Shown: positions 1-8,655, counted from the stretch's first letter. The stretch: 64,000 nucleotides of DNA from Streptomyces vilmorinianum (GCF_005517195.1 NZ_CP040244.1:6962001-7026000); one strand, 5' to 3'. Translations and numbers: made by a program. Notes: generated by a model from the sequence alone, not told the origin.

Positions 1-596
1 CTCTCCTTGAGCGGGGCGATCGCCTTGCGCGGGCGCGCGGGCAGCAGTTCGGCGCCGGCGCCCGCGAAGGAGTCGAGACCGGCCGCGTGGATGCGAGTGA
101 TCGCCTCCTCGACGGAGACGCCGGAGATGCGGGCCATGTGCTCGACCTCGGACGCGCCGAGGGAGTGGATGACCAGCTGCGGGAACTCCTGCTTGATGGC
201 GGAGAAGTGCTTCTCGTAGTACTCGACGCCGTAGTCAGGGTGGTGGCCGCCCTGGAACATGACCTGGGTGCCGCCGAGTTCCACGGTCTCCGCGCAGCGG
301 CGCAGGATGTCGTCGAGGTCGCGGGTCCAGCCCTTGGCCTTGTCCTTGGGCGGCGCGTAGAAGGCGCAGAACTTGCACGCCGTGACGCACACGTTCGTGT
401 AGTTGATGTTCCGCTCGATGATGTACGTCGCGATGTGCTCCGTACCGGCGTAGCGGCGCCGGCGTACGGCGTCGGCCGCCGCGCCCAGCGCGTGCAGCGG
501 GGCCGAACGGTAGAGGTCGAGCGCCTCCTCGGGGGTGATCCGGCCACCCGCGGCGGCGCGGTCGAGAACGGACTGGAGGTCGGCCTTCTCGGTCAC
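1..596 (-). CDS. mqnC: Cyclic dehypoxanthinyl futalosine synthase MqnC, N-terminal part
   Basis: Radical-SAM enzyme of the futalosine route to menaquinone; it cyclises dehypoxanthine futalosine. The visible N-terminal ~198 residues start at GTG 596 (VTEKADLQ...), behind an AAAGGGAC ribosome-binding site. The radical-SAM cluster motif CVTACKFC (CxxxCxxC) follows NINYTNV, and GGHHPDYG and HSLGASEVEHMA are typical of the MqnC/MqnE family. The 3' end lies beyond the window edge. mqnA is 3 kb away on the same strand, which supports the pathway call. MqnE (aminofutalosine synthase) is the main alternative; the MQGGHHPDYG segment favours MqnC. Confidence 0.88.
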   Translation of the reverse strand, partial: MTEKADLQSVLDRAAAGGRITPEEALDLYRSAPLHALGAAADAVRRRRYAGTEHIATYIIERNINYTNVCVTACKFCAFYAPPKDKAKGWTRDLDDILRRCAETVELGGTQVMFQGGHHPDYGVEYYEKHFSAIKQEFPQLVIHSLGASEVEHMARISGVSVEEAITRIHAAGLDSFAGAGAELLPARPRKAIAPLKE

Positions 597-654
597 CGGA
601 TGTGTCCCTTTCGGAGGGGTACTGACAGACCGAACCAGCCTACGCCAGGGGATC

Positions 655-2439
655 TCACCGCTTCCGCAGGGTGCCGGTCGGTCGTCCGGCGGCCTCCTCG
701 TCGGACCGGTAGGCGAGGGTGCCGTCGGCGCCCAGGGTGAGGGTGAAGGAGGAGGTCCCGCCGGTGCAGAGGCCCGCGGTGCCGGGGCGGTCGGGGTCGG
801 TGCGGTCGGCGATGCGGAGCTCGGTGGCGGTGGCGGAGGTGAGCTTGCCGATGCCGTGGCACTGCACGGTGGTGCCGAGGAGGCTGATGGTGTGCGTGGT
901 CCGGACGACGTCCTGACCGGTCCTGCCCTTGGCGACGACGGCGGTGAGGTCGCCGTGCGGTGAGCCGTTGCGCTCGGTGGTGGGACCGGTCCAGGTCCCG
1001 AGGAAGGCCTCGGGCACGGCGCCGGCGGCCGCCCCTTCGCCGGGCTCGGTGGCGGCGGGCGGGCTGCTCGTCTTCGCCCCGGTCTTGTCGGCGTTGGCGT
1101 CCCGCCGCCCACCGGGCATCAGGTCGAACAGGAAGCCTGCCCCCAGCGTCACGGCGGCGAGCGCCCCGGCGACGGCGAGGGCGAGCGTGCAGCTGACCCG
1201 CCGCCCGGCGGCGAGGGAGACGGACATCCTGCGTCCGTTGCCTTCGGTGCCTGCCACGCCTGCCGTGCCTGCCGTGCCTGCCGGTGTACGGGGCGGGGGC
1301 ACGGCGCCGGTCACCGTCTCGGGGCCCGGGGCCGGGGTCGGGGTCGGCCAGGCGGCGCCCGGCGCCGGTTCGACGGGTGGGCCGAAGGTGCCCGGAGGCG
1401 TCACGGACGGCGCCGTGAACGGGACGGGGCCGGAGGCGTACGGGTCGGGCGGAGCCGGCACCGATCCCGATCCCGGGCCCGCCGTACCAGCCGTACCAGC
1501 CGTACCAGCCGTACCAGCCGCGCCCGTCTCGCCCGTCTCGCCCGCGTCCAGTTCCAGGAGCCCCACCGCCGTGCGGCTGACCTCCTCCACCAGGGGGCCG
1601 GGCAGCCAGCCGGCCGCCACCAGCGCCGCCGCGCCGCCCGGAGCGAGCCGGGCCGCGACGGCGGCCGGGCTCGGGCGGGCCGCCGGGTCCTTGGCGAGGC
1701 ACGCGGCGACGAGCTCGCGCAGCTCCTCCGGCAGCACGCCGTCAAGGACCGGCTCCTCGTGGACCACTTTGTACAGCAGGGCCGCGGAGGTGTCCCCGGG
1801 GAAGGGCGGCGCGCCGGTCGCCGCGTACGCGAGGACCGCGCCGAGCGAGAAGACGTCGGAGGCGCCGGTCGCTCCCTGGCCCAGGATCTGCTCGGGCGCC
1901 ATGTAGCCGGGCGAGCCGATGGAGACGCCCGTGGCGGTGAGCGAGGCGGTGCCGTCGGTGGCGCGGGCGATGCCGAAGTCGATGAGCCGGGGCCCGTCGA
2001 TCGCGAGGAGGACGTTGGAGGGCTTCACGTCGCGGTGTACGAGTCCCAGCGCGTGGACGCCCGCCAGCGCCTCGGCGAGGCCGGCGCCCAGAGTCCGTAC
2101 CGTGTGCTCGGGCAGCGGGCTCGTCGTCTCGACGGCCCGGGTGAGCGTCGGCCCCGCCACGTACCCGGTCGCCACCCACGGGACGCGGGCCTCCGGGTCG
2201 GCGTCGAGGACGGGGGCCGTCCACCGGCCGCCGACGAGCCTGGCGGCCTCGACCTCGCGCCGGAACCGGGCCCTGAACTGCTCGTCCAGCGCGAAGTGCG
2301 GGTGCACGATCTTCACGGCGACGGTCCGGCCGCCCTCGTTGCGGGCGAGGTAGACGCGCCCCATGCCGCCGGCGCCGAGTCTGCCGAGGAGCCGGTAACC
2401 GCCGATGGTCCTCGGTTCCTCTGCTTCGAGCGGCTGCAT
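655..2439 (-). CDS. Membrane Ser/Thr protein kinase (PknB type) with small C-terminal ectodomain
   Basis: 594 residues from ATG 2439, chosen because GGGGGAG lies just upstream and the kinase fold starts at once; an in-frame extension to 2490 lacks this. Glycine loop GAGGMGRVY is near residues 22-30, the ATP lysine is K43, HRDVKPSN is at 134-141 and DFG at 153-155, so the kinase looks active. A low-complexity Ala/Gly/Thr/Pro linker (about 310-410) precedes one TM helix (about 415-440) and an outside domain of about 130 residues with two Cys, FLGTWTG and TLTLGADGTLAYR. The ectodomain resembles no sensor I can name. There are no PASTA repeats. It is divergent from the esterase gene. Confidence 0.9.
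   Translation of the reverse strand: MQPLEAEEPRTIGGYRLLGRLGAGGMGRVYLARNEGGRTVAVKIVHPHFALDEQFRARFRREVEAARLVGGRWTAPVLDADPEARVPWVATGYVAGPTLTRAVETTSPLPEHTVRTLGAGLAEALAGVHALGLVHRDVKPSNVLLAIDGPRLIDFGIARATDGTASLTATGVSIGSPGYMAPEQILGQGATGASDVFSLGAVLAYAATGAPPFPGDTSAALLYKVVHEEPVLDGVLPEELRELVAACLAKDPAARPSPAAVAARLAPGGAAALVAAGWLPGPLVEEVSRTAVGLLELDAGETGETGAAGTAGTAGTAGTAGPGSGSVPAPPDPYASGPVPFTAPSVTPPGTFGPPVEPAPGAAWPTPTPAPGPETVTGAVPPPRTPAGTAGTAGVAGTEGNGRRMSVSLAAGRRVSCTLALAVAGALAAVTLGAGFLFDLMPGGRRDANADKTGAKTSSPPAATEPGEGAAAGAVPEAFLGTWTGPTTERNGSPHGDLTAVVAKGRTGQDVVRTTHTISLLGTTVQCHGIGKLTSATATELRIADRTDPDRPGTAGLCTGGTSSFTLTLGADGTLAYRSDEEAAGRPTGTLRKR
1258..1540. repeat. 9-bp minisatellites inside the kinase linker
   Basis: Four exact copies of GCCGTACCA run from 1481 to 1516, followed by copies of CGCCCGTCT (1521-1538). 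A related GCCTGCCGT run lies at about 1258-1285. The unit is a multiple of three, so copy-number change alters only the length of the Ala-Gly-Thr linker on the coding strand. Confidence 0.85.
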
Positions 2440-2594
2440 GTCTCCCCCGTCGTTCAGCGGCGCGGAGCCCTTGGTGGGCCGGATCACCACGATTCGGAAC
2501 CGTACCCAGCCAACCGATCGCCCACCATGCCCCTCCTTCCCTCCGTAACCCCCCGCCGCGTCCGAACACTGCCCGAAACACCCGGAGTCGCCTC

Positions 2595-3632
2595 ATGATC
2601 CCGCGGATCCGTTCCGCCGCTGTCGCCCTCGGTGCCGCCACTGTCGCCCTGGCCCTGGTCACCGGCTGCGGCGAAGGCGCGCCCGTCACCTTCGACACCC
2701 CGAGATCGACGGCCACGGCCACGGCCGACAAGCCGAGCAAGCCGCAGACGTCCACGGCGGACGACCCCCAGACCGTGTTTCCGACCGGCCCCAAGGCGAG
2801 TTTCCGTACGGCCAACACTCTGGACGACGGCACCAAGATCGGTGTGACCACGCTCGCGGGCGCGAAGTCCGGTTTCACGGGCAAGGTGTGGGTGTGGGCC
2901 CCGAAGCAGTATTTCGACCCGAAGTACGCCGAGAGCGGCTTCCCGGTCCTCGTGGCGCTGCCGGGCGGGAACGGCTATCCGAAGAATTACTGGATGGGCA
3001 CGGACCTCAAGCTCCAGTCGAGCATCAGCGCGTGGTCGGAGGAGGGAAAGAGCCTTCCGTTCATTGTCGTGATGCCTGTTCTCAACCCCGACGACAAGTA
3101 CTACTACGACGGCAGTGATATTCCGGGGCAGCCGAAAATGGGCACGTGGCTGGCCGAGGACGTACCCGATTTCGTCCGGGCCAATTTCCGTACGTTCGCG
3201 TCCCGTGACGGCTGGGCGTTCATGGGGTCGTCCTCCGGTGCCTTCGCCGGACTCAAGGCCGTGCTCCAGCGTCCGGACCGGTTCAAGGCCGTGATCGCGT
3301 CGGGGCCCGACATCGTCCCGGACTCCCCGCTCTGGTCGGGGCACGAGGCCGAGCGGCAGGCGAACAACCCGGAGAAGCTCGCCAAGGCGCTCGGCGCGAA
3401 GCCGGACACCGAGGAGAACCGCGTCTACCTGGCGTTCCAGGTCGGGACGGAGGAGGGGGGCGTGGGCCGGCTGAAGACCTTCGTGAAGGACTACACGAAG
3501 GGGCCGGTGAAGACCCGCCTCCATGTCATCGAGGGCGGCAGGCACAACGCCAAGACGTATGTGAAGGGCATGGGGGACGGCTCGATCGCCTGGATCAGCC
3601 GGCACATGCAGGCGCCGATCCCGTCCCCCTGA
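2595..3632 (+). CDS. Secreted lipoprotein esterase (alpha/beta hydrolase, esterase-D/antigen-85 fold)
   Basis: 345 residues from ATG 2595. The N-terminal signal ends in lipobox LVTGC, so the mature protein is probably a membrane-anchored lipoprotein. A Thr/Lys-rich linker precedes the hydrolase domain: LVALPGGNGYPKNYWMG forms the oxyanion region, the nucleophile elbow is GSSSGAFAG, and the C-terminal IEGGRHNAKT supplies the likely catalytic His. This matches the putative-esterase family of acyl-ester hydrolases and mycolyltransferase-like proteins. The substrate cannot be read from the sequence. It is divergent from the kinase and convergent with mqnA. Confidence 0.85.
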   Translation: MIPRIRSAAVALGAATVALALVTGCGEGAPVTFDTPRSTATATADKPSKPQTSTADDPQTVFPTGPKASFRTANTLDDGTKIGVTTLAGAKSGFTGKVWVWAPKQYFDPKYAESGFPVLVALPGGNGYPKNYWMGTDLKLQSSISAWSEEGKSLPFIVVMPVLNPDDKYYYDGSDIPGQPKMGTWLAEDVPDFVRANFRTFASRDGWAFMGSSSGAFAGLKAVLQRPDRFKAVIASGPDIVPDSPLWSGHEAERQANNPEKLAKALGAKPDTEENRVYLAFQVGTEEGGVGRLKTFVKDYTKGPVKTRLHVIEGGRHNAKTYVKGMGDGSIAWISRHMQAPIPSP

Positions 3633-3647
3633 CACACGTCCGAGGCG

Positions 3648-4520
3648 TCACCGCTCGCGGGCGCCGAGCAGCTCCACCTTCACGTCCGCCGGGAAGCCGG
3701 TCGTCGGACCGGTCCGGCGGGCGAACTCGCGCACCCCCGCCAGCTGCTCGGGCCCGAAGCGGAAGTCCAGCGTCCGGAAGTACCGCTCCAGGAGCTCCGC
3801 GTCGAAGGACTCCCAGCGTGCGGCCTGCTCCGCGACCTTGGCGACCTCCTCGAGGGACAGATCGCGCGAGGCCAGGAAGGCCTCGTGGACCTCGCGCACG
3901 GTCTCCGGCTCGCGGGCCAGGAAGTCCTTGCGCGCCGCCCACACCGCGAAGACGAACGGCAGGCCCGTCCACTCCTTCCACATCAGCCCCAGGTCATGGA
4001 CCTGGAGGCCGAGCCGCGGGGCGTCGTGCAGCGAGGCCCGCAGGGCGGCGTCGCCGATCAGGACGGCCGCCTCGGCCTCCTGCATCATCAGGCCGAGGTC
4101 GGGCGGGCACGTGTAGTAGTCGGGCCGTACGCCGTACTGCTCGGCGAGCAGCAGCTGCGCGAGCCGTACGGACGTACGGGAGGTGGACCCGAGCGCCACC
4201 CGCGCCCCGTCCAGCTGCCCCAGGGGCCGCTGGGAGACGATCACGCACGACATGACGGGGCCGTCGCAGCCCACGGCGATGTCCGGCAGGGCGACGAGAT
4301 CGTCCGCGTTGCGAAGATATTCGACGAGGGTGATGGGGCCGATATCGAGACCGCCACCCACCAGCCGCTCACTGAGCTTCTCCGGGGTGTCCTTCGTGAG
4401 CTCCAGATCGAGGAGCGTTCCGGTACGCGCCAGGCCCCAGTAGAGGGGCAGGCAGTTCAGGAACTGGATGTGTCCGACGCGGGGCCGGCTGCGCTGGTGG
4501 TCGTCGGTTGCATTGTCCAC
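3648..4520 (-). CDS. mqnA: Chorismate dehydratase MqnA
   Basis: 290 residues, start GTG 4520. It converts chorismate to 3-[(1-carboxyvinyl)oxy]benzoate, the first step of the futalosine menaquinone pathway. The sequence shows the periplasmic-binding-protein-like fold of the family: RVGHIQFLNCLPLYWGL, GLDIGPITLVEYLRN, ALGSTSRTSVRLAQLLL, and IGDAALRA followed by DLGLMWKEWTGLPFVFAVW. No good ribosome-binding site is present. A TAGCCT box lies six nucleotides before the GTG (4527-4532), so the message may be leaderless. Confidence 0.93.
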   Translation of the reverse strand: MDNATDDHQRSRPRVGHIQFLNCLPLYWGLARTGTLLDLELTKDTPEKLSERLVGGGLDIGPITLVEYLRNADDLVALPDIAVGCDGPVMSCVIVSQRPLGQLDGARVALGSTSRTSVRLAQLLLAEQYGVRPDYYTCPPDLGLMMQEAEAAVLIGDAALRASLHDAPRLGLQVHDLGLMWKEWTGLPFVFAVWAARKDFLAREPETVREVHEAFLASRDLSLEEVAKVAEQAARWESFDAELLERYFRTLDFRFGPEQLAGVREFARRTGPTTGFPADVKVELLGARER

Positions 4521-4584
4521 ATCGCGAGGCTAGACCCGTCTCGTACGGTGGACATCGCCGGGGCGCGCGTCAGCACATGAGAAG

Positions 4585-4608
4585 CACGTCAAACGTGTGG
4601 GTGACGTG
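4585..4608. promoter_or_regulatory. Inverted repeat between mqnA and the cold-shock gene
   Basis: CACGTCA (4585-4591) and its complement TGACGTG (4602-4608) are separated by 10 bp in the divergent intergenic region. A 7-10-7 dyad with centres about 17 bp apart could be an operator for either gene. No factor can be assigned. Confidence 0.35.
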
Positions 4609-4643
4609 ATCTTTCCCTCTAGTGTCACGCGCACCCTGCGTGC

Positions 4644-4649
4644 TACGCT
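4644..4649 (+). promoter_or_regulatory. Possible -10 element of the cold-shock gene
   Basis: TACGCT fits the actinobacterial TANNNT -10. The matching -35 is poor. If it is used, the transcript carries an untranslated leader of about 125 nt. Confidence 0.3.
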
Positions 4650-4686
4650 CATCGCAAGTTGCAGTTTGGTTTCCCTTGCAGTACAG

Positions 4687-4714
4687 AGCCTGCGGAGCAT
4701 GTGACCCGCAGGCT
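4687..4714 (+). terminator. Terminator-like hairpin in the cold-shock leader
   Basis: AGCCTGCGG (4687-4695) pairs perfectly with CCGCAGGCT (4706-4714), a 9-bp stem with a 10-nt loop. It is followed by TTTGTAGTTTT, a U-rich tail rare in this GC-rich DNA. It lies about 65 nt before the start codon, so it looks like a transcription attenuator or a leader structure of the cold-shock mRNA. Confidence 0.55.
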
Positions 4715-4779
4715 TTTGTAGTTTTCAGACTTGTTTGCAGGTTCTGGAGCAGGGCAACCCTTTGGCCCAAGGAGGGCTT

Positions 4780-4983
4780 ATGGCTACCGGAACCGTCAAG
4801 TGGTTCAACGCTGAAAAGGGCTTCGGCTTCATCGCCCAGGACGGCGGCGGCCCGGATGTCTTCGTCCACTACTCCGCGATCAACGCGTCCGGGTTCCGCT
4901 CCCTCGAGGAGAACCAGGTCGTGAACTTCGACGTCACCCAGGGCCCGAAGGGCCCGCAGGCGGAGAACGTCACCCCGGCCTAA
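4780..4983 (+). CDS. Cold-shock protein, CspA family
   Basis: 67 residues, ATG 4780 with a strong AAGGAGGG site at 4769-4776. One cold-shock OB domain carries both RNA-binding motifs, KGFGFI and VFVHYSAI, after MATGTVKWFN. Such proteins bind single-stranded nucleic acid and act as RNA chaperones. Monocistronic: its own leader hairpin lies upstream and a long terminator follows. The region between mqnA and this gene has about 260 bp of regulatory DNA. Confidence 0.96.
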   Translation: MATGTVKWFNAEKGFGFIAQDGGGPDVFVHYSAINASGFRSLEENQVVNFDVTQGPKGPQAENVTPA

Positions 4984-5025
4984 GTTGCCCGGGTCGGCGA
5001 TCGCGCACGGCTAGAGAAGTACCCA

Positions 5026-5066
5026 AGGAGCCCCGCTCCGTGCTTTCGGGCACGAGCGGGGCTCCT
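5026..5066 (+). terminator. Intrinsic terminator after the cold-shock gene
   Basis: Arms AGGAGCCCCGCTC (5026-5038) and GAGCGGGGCTCCT (5054-5066) are perfectly complementary. GTGC/GCAC continues the stem after one bulged base, giving about 17 bp with a six-base loop. There is no U-tract, as is usual in Streptomyces. Confidence 0.85.
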
Positions 5067-5087
5067 GCCTGCATTTAGCCTGGACAT

Positions 5088-5528
5088 ATGACCGAACGCA
5101 AACCGCCCGGCGTCAGCTTCGAGTCATTCGTGGACAAGCAGATCCGCGAGGCCGCGGAGCGTGGCGAGTTCCGGAAGCTGCCCGGCTTCGGCAGGCCGCT
5201 CGCCGACGACAGCGCCCCCTACGACGAGCTGTGGTGGATCAAGCGCAAGCTGCACCGCGAGGGCGCGTCCGTACTGCCGCCCGCGCTGGCCCTGCGCAAG
5301 GAGGCCGAGGACGCGCGGGAAGCGGTCGACCGGGCCGTCTCGGAGGCGCAGGTGCGCCGGATCCTCGGCGAGATCAACACCAAGATCGCCGAGGCCCTCC
5401 GTCGGCCACCGGCGGGCCCGCCGCTGAACCTCACGCCGTTCGACGTGGAGGCGACGCTGGCGGAGTGGCGGGCGGCGCGGGCGGCGCGGGCGGCGCGGGC
5501 GGCCCGGAAGACGGACGGCAGGGCCTGA
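5088..5528 (+). CDS. DUF1992 (DnaJ-homologue subfamily C member 28-like) protein
   Basis: 146 residues. The conserved DUF1992 block is complete: SFESFVDKQIREAAERGEF, KLPGFGRPL, DELWWIKRKL and LREGASVLPPALALRKE-like text, ending with INTKIAEALRRP and an LTPFDVEATLAEWR segment. Function is unknown; no J-domain is present. The C-terminus is an ARA repeat encoded by a 9-bp DNA repeat. ATG 5088 is only six bases after TAGCCT (5076-5081), which suggests a leaderless mRNA starting just after the cold-shock terminator. Confidence 0.85.
   Translation: MTERKPPGVSFESFVDKQIREAAERGEFRKLPGFGRPLADDSAPYDELWWIKRKLHREGASVLPPALALRKEAEDAREAVDRAVSEAQVRRILGEINTKIAEALRRPPAGPPLNLTPFDVEATLAEWRAARAARAARAARKTDGRA
5472..5498. 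repeat. 9-bp tandem repeat, three copies
   Basis: Three copies of GCGGCGCGG code for the repeated Ala-Ala-Arg tail of the DUF1992 protein; a diverged fourth copy follows. Confidence 0.75.
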
Positions 5529-5662
5529 GCCGAGCCCCTCGGCCTCGGCCGGCCGGGTGAATCTCGGCGGGCGAGGGCCCGGCCACCGGCCGGCCCGCAC
5601 CTCACCCCGGGGAGCCTGAGCGGCAGCGACGCAACCGACCGCCGAGACGTGAGGGAGCCCCC

Positions 5663-6178
5663 ATGAAGAGCGCCGACCTGCTGCTGGACGCGTTCAGCCG
5701 GGTGAAGGAGGCCGTGTACGGGGCCGTCGAGGGCCTGTCGGAGGAGGAGCTGGCGGTCCGCGTCGACGAGGACGCGAACTCGATCGCGTGGCTGGTCTGG
5801 CACCTGACCCGTATCCAGGACGACCACATCGCGGACGCGTTCGACACCGACCAGGTGTGGACGTCCGACGGCTGGAAGCCCCGCTTCGGCCTCCCCTTCC
5901 CCGCCCGCGCCACCGGCTTCGGCCACTCCACGAGCCAGGTCGCCGCGGTCCGGGCCCCCGCGGAGCTGCTGCTCGGCTACTACGACGCCGTCCACGAACG
6001 GACCCTGGAGCACCTCGCCGGCCTGACCAACGCCGACCTCGACCGCGTCGTGGACGACTCCTGGGACCCGCCGGTCACCCTGGGCGTCCGCCTGGTGAGC
6101 GTGATCGCGGAGGACAACCAGCACGCGGGCCAAGCGGCGTACGTACGGGGCCTGGTGGAGCGCGGTCAAAAGGCCTGA
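5663..6178 (+). CDS. DinB-fold (DUF664) mycothiol-dependent-type protein
   Basis: 171 residues with GAGGGAG ahead of ATG 5663. The family's helical-bundle His residues are visible in WLVWHLTRIQDDH and near the C-terminus in EDNQHAGQAAYVRG, the triad that binds a divalent metal. In actinobacteria this family includes mycothiol-dependent transferases and detoxification enzymes, so a thiol-transferase role is likely. The substrate is unknown. It stands alone; a 7-bp GC hairpin at 6215-6236 follows the stop codon. Confidence 0.82.
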   Translation: MKSADLLLDAFSRVKEAVYGAVEGLSEEELAVRVDEDANSIAWLVWHLTRIQDDHIADAFDTDQVWTSDGWKPRFGLPFPARATGFGHSTSQVAAVRAPAELLLGYYDAVHERTLEHLAGLTNADLDRVVDDSWDPPVTLGVRLVSVIAEDNQHAGQAAYVRGLVERGQKA

Positions 6179-6187
6179 CCTGCCGGG

Positions 6188-6214
6188 TTGTTCTCGAACG
6201 CGCGTTGCTATCCT
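6188..6214 (+). promoter_or_regulatory. Candidate promoter of the first FG-GAP gene
   Basis: TTGTTC (6188-6193) and TATCCT (6209-6214) are 15 bp apart. They would give a leader of about 105 nt that contains the hairpin GCACGCC-GTC-GGCGTGC (6288-6304) shortly before the ribosome-binding site. Confidence 0.35.
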
Positions 6215-6327
6215 CCCCCGCATCTGGACGCGGGGGCACACACGCCGGGTGGGGGATCCTCCGGCGGCGCTTCCGCGCATCGTGGCCGCACGCCGTCGGC
6301 GTGCCGCCTCTTGGGGAGGACCGTACG

Positions 6328-8616
6328 TTGCATCACGCTTTCTCGTCCCGCCGCAGACTCGCCGCCGCGATCGGCACGGCGATCGCCGTCACGGTGGGCA
6401 CCCTGGCCGCCCCTGCCGTCGCCGCCCCGATCGACGGCACAGCGCCCGCCACGACCACACCCGACGGCACCGCGGTGACGACGGCCACGGACGCCCAGCA
6501 GACCGTCGTCCCCTACCCGCTCGACGCGCGGGTCATCAGCGCGGGAAGGACGGGTTTCCTGACCCTCGGGACTTCGGGAAGCAGCGTGGAGCACCGCTGG
6601 ACGAGGTTCGCTGACGGTTCGTCGACCGTCCTGTCGTCGGGCGGCACCTGGGTCGTGGGCTCACGCGCCTCCGACGTCGTCGTCCTGAACGACAACTCGC
6701 TCGTCACCCTGCGGGACATGGCCGCCGGCGCGAACCTCCTCACCGTCGACCTGCGCAGCGTGGGCTCGGGCGGGCAGTACGGCGGAGCCGTCGGCTCGAC
6801 CCTGTTCGCCCGGACCTCCAACGGGGTCGGCGGCGAGGACCTCCACCTCCTGAGCAAGACCGACGGCACCCTGACGGACCGTACGGTGACCGGCCTGCCG
6901 GCGAACGCCACCGCCATGTTCGCCGCCGCGGCCACATCCGATCACGTCCTGCTGACGTACCAGACCGGTACCGGCACGGTGGCCAAGCGGTTCTGGGCGC
7001 TCCTGGACCTCTCCACCGGCGCCGTCACCGAGACGCGTGAGATCGTCACTCCGGCCCAGTGGACCGGCGAGGTCGCACTGTCGGAGACCCATGTCGCCTG
7101 GGTGGAGTACGGCTCCACCTCCCCGGCGGTGGTGGTCGTCGCCGATCGCGGGACGGGAAAGACACAGCGTGTACCCATGGACGGCGCGAGCCGCGTCTCG
7201 ATCGGCCTGGTGGGGACCTGGGTGACGTACGCGGATCGCGACGGCTTCGGGGACTACCACCCGAACCCCTTCTCCGCCCTGAGGGCACGCCACCTGACGA
7301 CCGGTGAGACGCGCAAGCTGCTCGACCACGTGAAGTCGGCCGTGCAAGGCCCCGACGGGACACAGTCCGTACGGGGCGGAACGGTGGCGCAGGGCGAGGG
7401 CCTGTACCGGATCTCGGTCGGCGCCGACGGAGCCCCGGTCACGGAACTGGTCGCGAGCACCGGCGAGCCGACCAAGGTCACCCTCCTGGGTGGCATCCCC
7501 GCGAAGGTCACGCCCGATCCCGCCAACGGCCGCATACGGCTCGACTGGCGCCTCTCCCGGGTCAACGCGGAAGTGACGGTCACGCTGCGCCACGTCCAGA
7601 GCGGGGAGACGAAGAGGGAGGTCGTGTACCCCTCCGGGGATCTCCTCGACGATCCCCACCTCGTCCGTCTCGACTGGCAGGGCGACGTCAGCTGGAACGG
7701 CGACCGGGACATGCTCACCGGAGCGCGCAGTGGTGCGTACACCTGGGAGATCAACGCCAAGCCGCTGGACGGCATCGGCCCGAACCTGGTCAGCTCCGGC
7801 ACGTTCGACCTCGCCCGGAAGCCCGCCCCGCACGACTACGACAACGACGGCCACCCTGACATCCTGCGACGCGACGCCTCGGGGCGGCTGTGGCTCGCCG
7901 ACACCTTCTACTCGCCTTACGTCAATCAGCTCGACCAACACCCGGACAGGCTCATCGGCTCGGGCTGGGGCATCTACGACCAGATCGAGGCCGTGGGCAA
8001 CATCGCGGGCGCCTCCGCCGGTGACCTGGTCGCCCGCGACTCCTCCGGCGTCCTGTGGGAGTACCTGGGCAAGGGCGACGGCACCTTCGCCGGCCGCGTC
8101 AAGATCGGCGCAGGCTGGGGCGTCTACAACAAGATCACCGGCGGCAGCGACCTCACCGGCGACGGCAAGTCCGACCTCCTCGCCACCGACACCTCCGGCG
8201 GCCTCTACCTCTACAAGGGCACCGGCAACTGGAGCGCCCCCTTCGCACCCCGCGTGAAGATCGGCTACGGCTGGGGCATCTACAACCAGATCACCGCCAC
8301 CGGCAACATCGCCGGCGCCACCGCCGGAGACCTCGTCGCCCGCGACAAGGACGGCGTCCTCTGGCTCTACCTCGGCAACGGCGACGGCACCTTCGCCACC
8401 CGCATCAAGATCGGCGGCGGCTGGAACACGTACACCCACCTCATCGGCATCGGCGACGCCGACCGCGACGGCCGCCCCGACCTCTACGCCTCGGGCTCCA
8501 CCACCTCGTCCTCGTTCCTCTACAAGGGGACGGGCAACTGGCGTGCCCCCTTCCGGTCCCGCGAGCAGGTCGGCGAGCACTTCGAAGAGTGGCGCTCGTA
8601 CAACCACTTCGCCTGA
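6328..8616 (+). CDS. Secreted FG-GAP repeat protein, array member 1
   Basis: 762 residues, start TTG 6328, chosen because GGGGAGGA (6313-6320) sits correctly and the signal peptide (HHAFSSRRRLAAAIGTAIAV..., cleavage after AVAA) begins there; the open frame extends upstream without a better start. Residues about 50-390 form a beta-rich, possibly propeller domain with WTRFADG, WVTYADR and the array signature RGGTVAQGEGLYRI. An FlgD-Ig-like segment (SGAYTWEINAKPLDGIGP) follows. The last ~260 residues are FG-GAP/VCBS-like repeats (DNDGHPDILRRD, GDGKSDLLATD, DRDGRPDLYA) with Asp-rich calcium-loop motifs. It is probably an extracellular binding protein; no catalytic motif is seen. Confidence 0.82.
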   Translation: MHHAFSSRRRLAAAIGTAIAVTVGTLAAPAVAAPIDGTAPATTTPDGTAVTTATDAQQTVVPYPLDARVISAGRTGFLTLGTSGSSVEHRWTRFADGSSTVLSSGGTWVVGSRASDVVVLNDNSLVTLRDMAAGANLLTVDLRSVGSGGQYGGAVGSTLFARTSNGVGGEDLHLLSKTDGTLTDRTVTGLPANATAMFAAAATSDHVLLTYQTGTGTVAKRFWALLDLSTGAVTETREIVTPAQWTGEVALSETHVAWVEYGSTSPAVVVVADRGTGKTQRVPMDGASRVSIGLVGTWVTYADRDGFGDYHPNPFSALRARHLTTGETRKLLDHVKSAVQGPDGTQSVRGGTVAQGEGLYRISVGADGAPVTELVASTGEPTKVTLLGGIPAKVTPDPANGRIRLDWRLSRVNAEVTVTLRHVQSGETKREVVYPSGDLLDDPHLVRLDWQGDVSWNGDRDMLTGARSGAYTWEINAKPLDGIGPNLVSSGTFDLARKPAPHDYDNDGHPDILRRDASGRLWLADTFYSPYVNQLDQHPDRLIGSGWGIYDQIEAVGNIAGASAGDLVARDSSGVLWEYLGKGDGTFAGRVKIGAGWGVYNKITGGSDLTGDGKSDLLATDTSGGLYLYKGTGNWSAPFAPRVKIGYGWGIYNQITATGNIAGATAGDLVARDKDGVLWLYLGNGDGTFATRIKIGGGWNTYTHLIGIGDADRDGRPDLYASGSTTSSSFLYKGTGNWRAPFRSREQVGEHFEEWRSYNHFA
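7954..8490. repeat. Direct repeat, copy 1 (FG-GAP coding tract)
   Basis: This 537-bp tract aligns without gaps to 10216-10752 with about two dozen mismatches in my manual comparison. The last ~160 bp are essentially identical. It points to recent duplication or gene conversion between array members 1 and 2. Confidence 0.85.
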
Positions 8617-8655
8617 TCGGCAGCCTCCTCGAACGGCACCTCCCAGGGAGAGTCC

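Noticed and set aside
1481..1516. CRISPR-like repeat
   Set aside because: The 9-bp units are directly adjacent without spacers and encode a protein linker.
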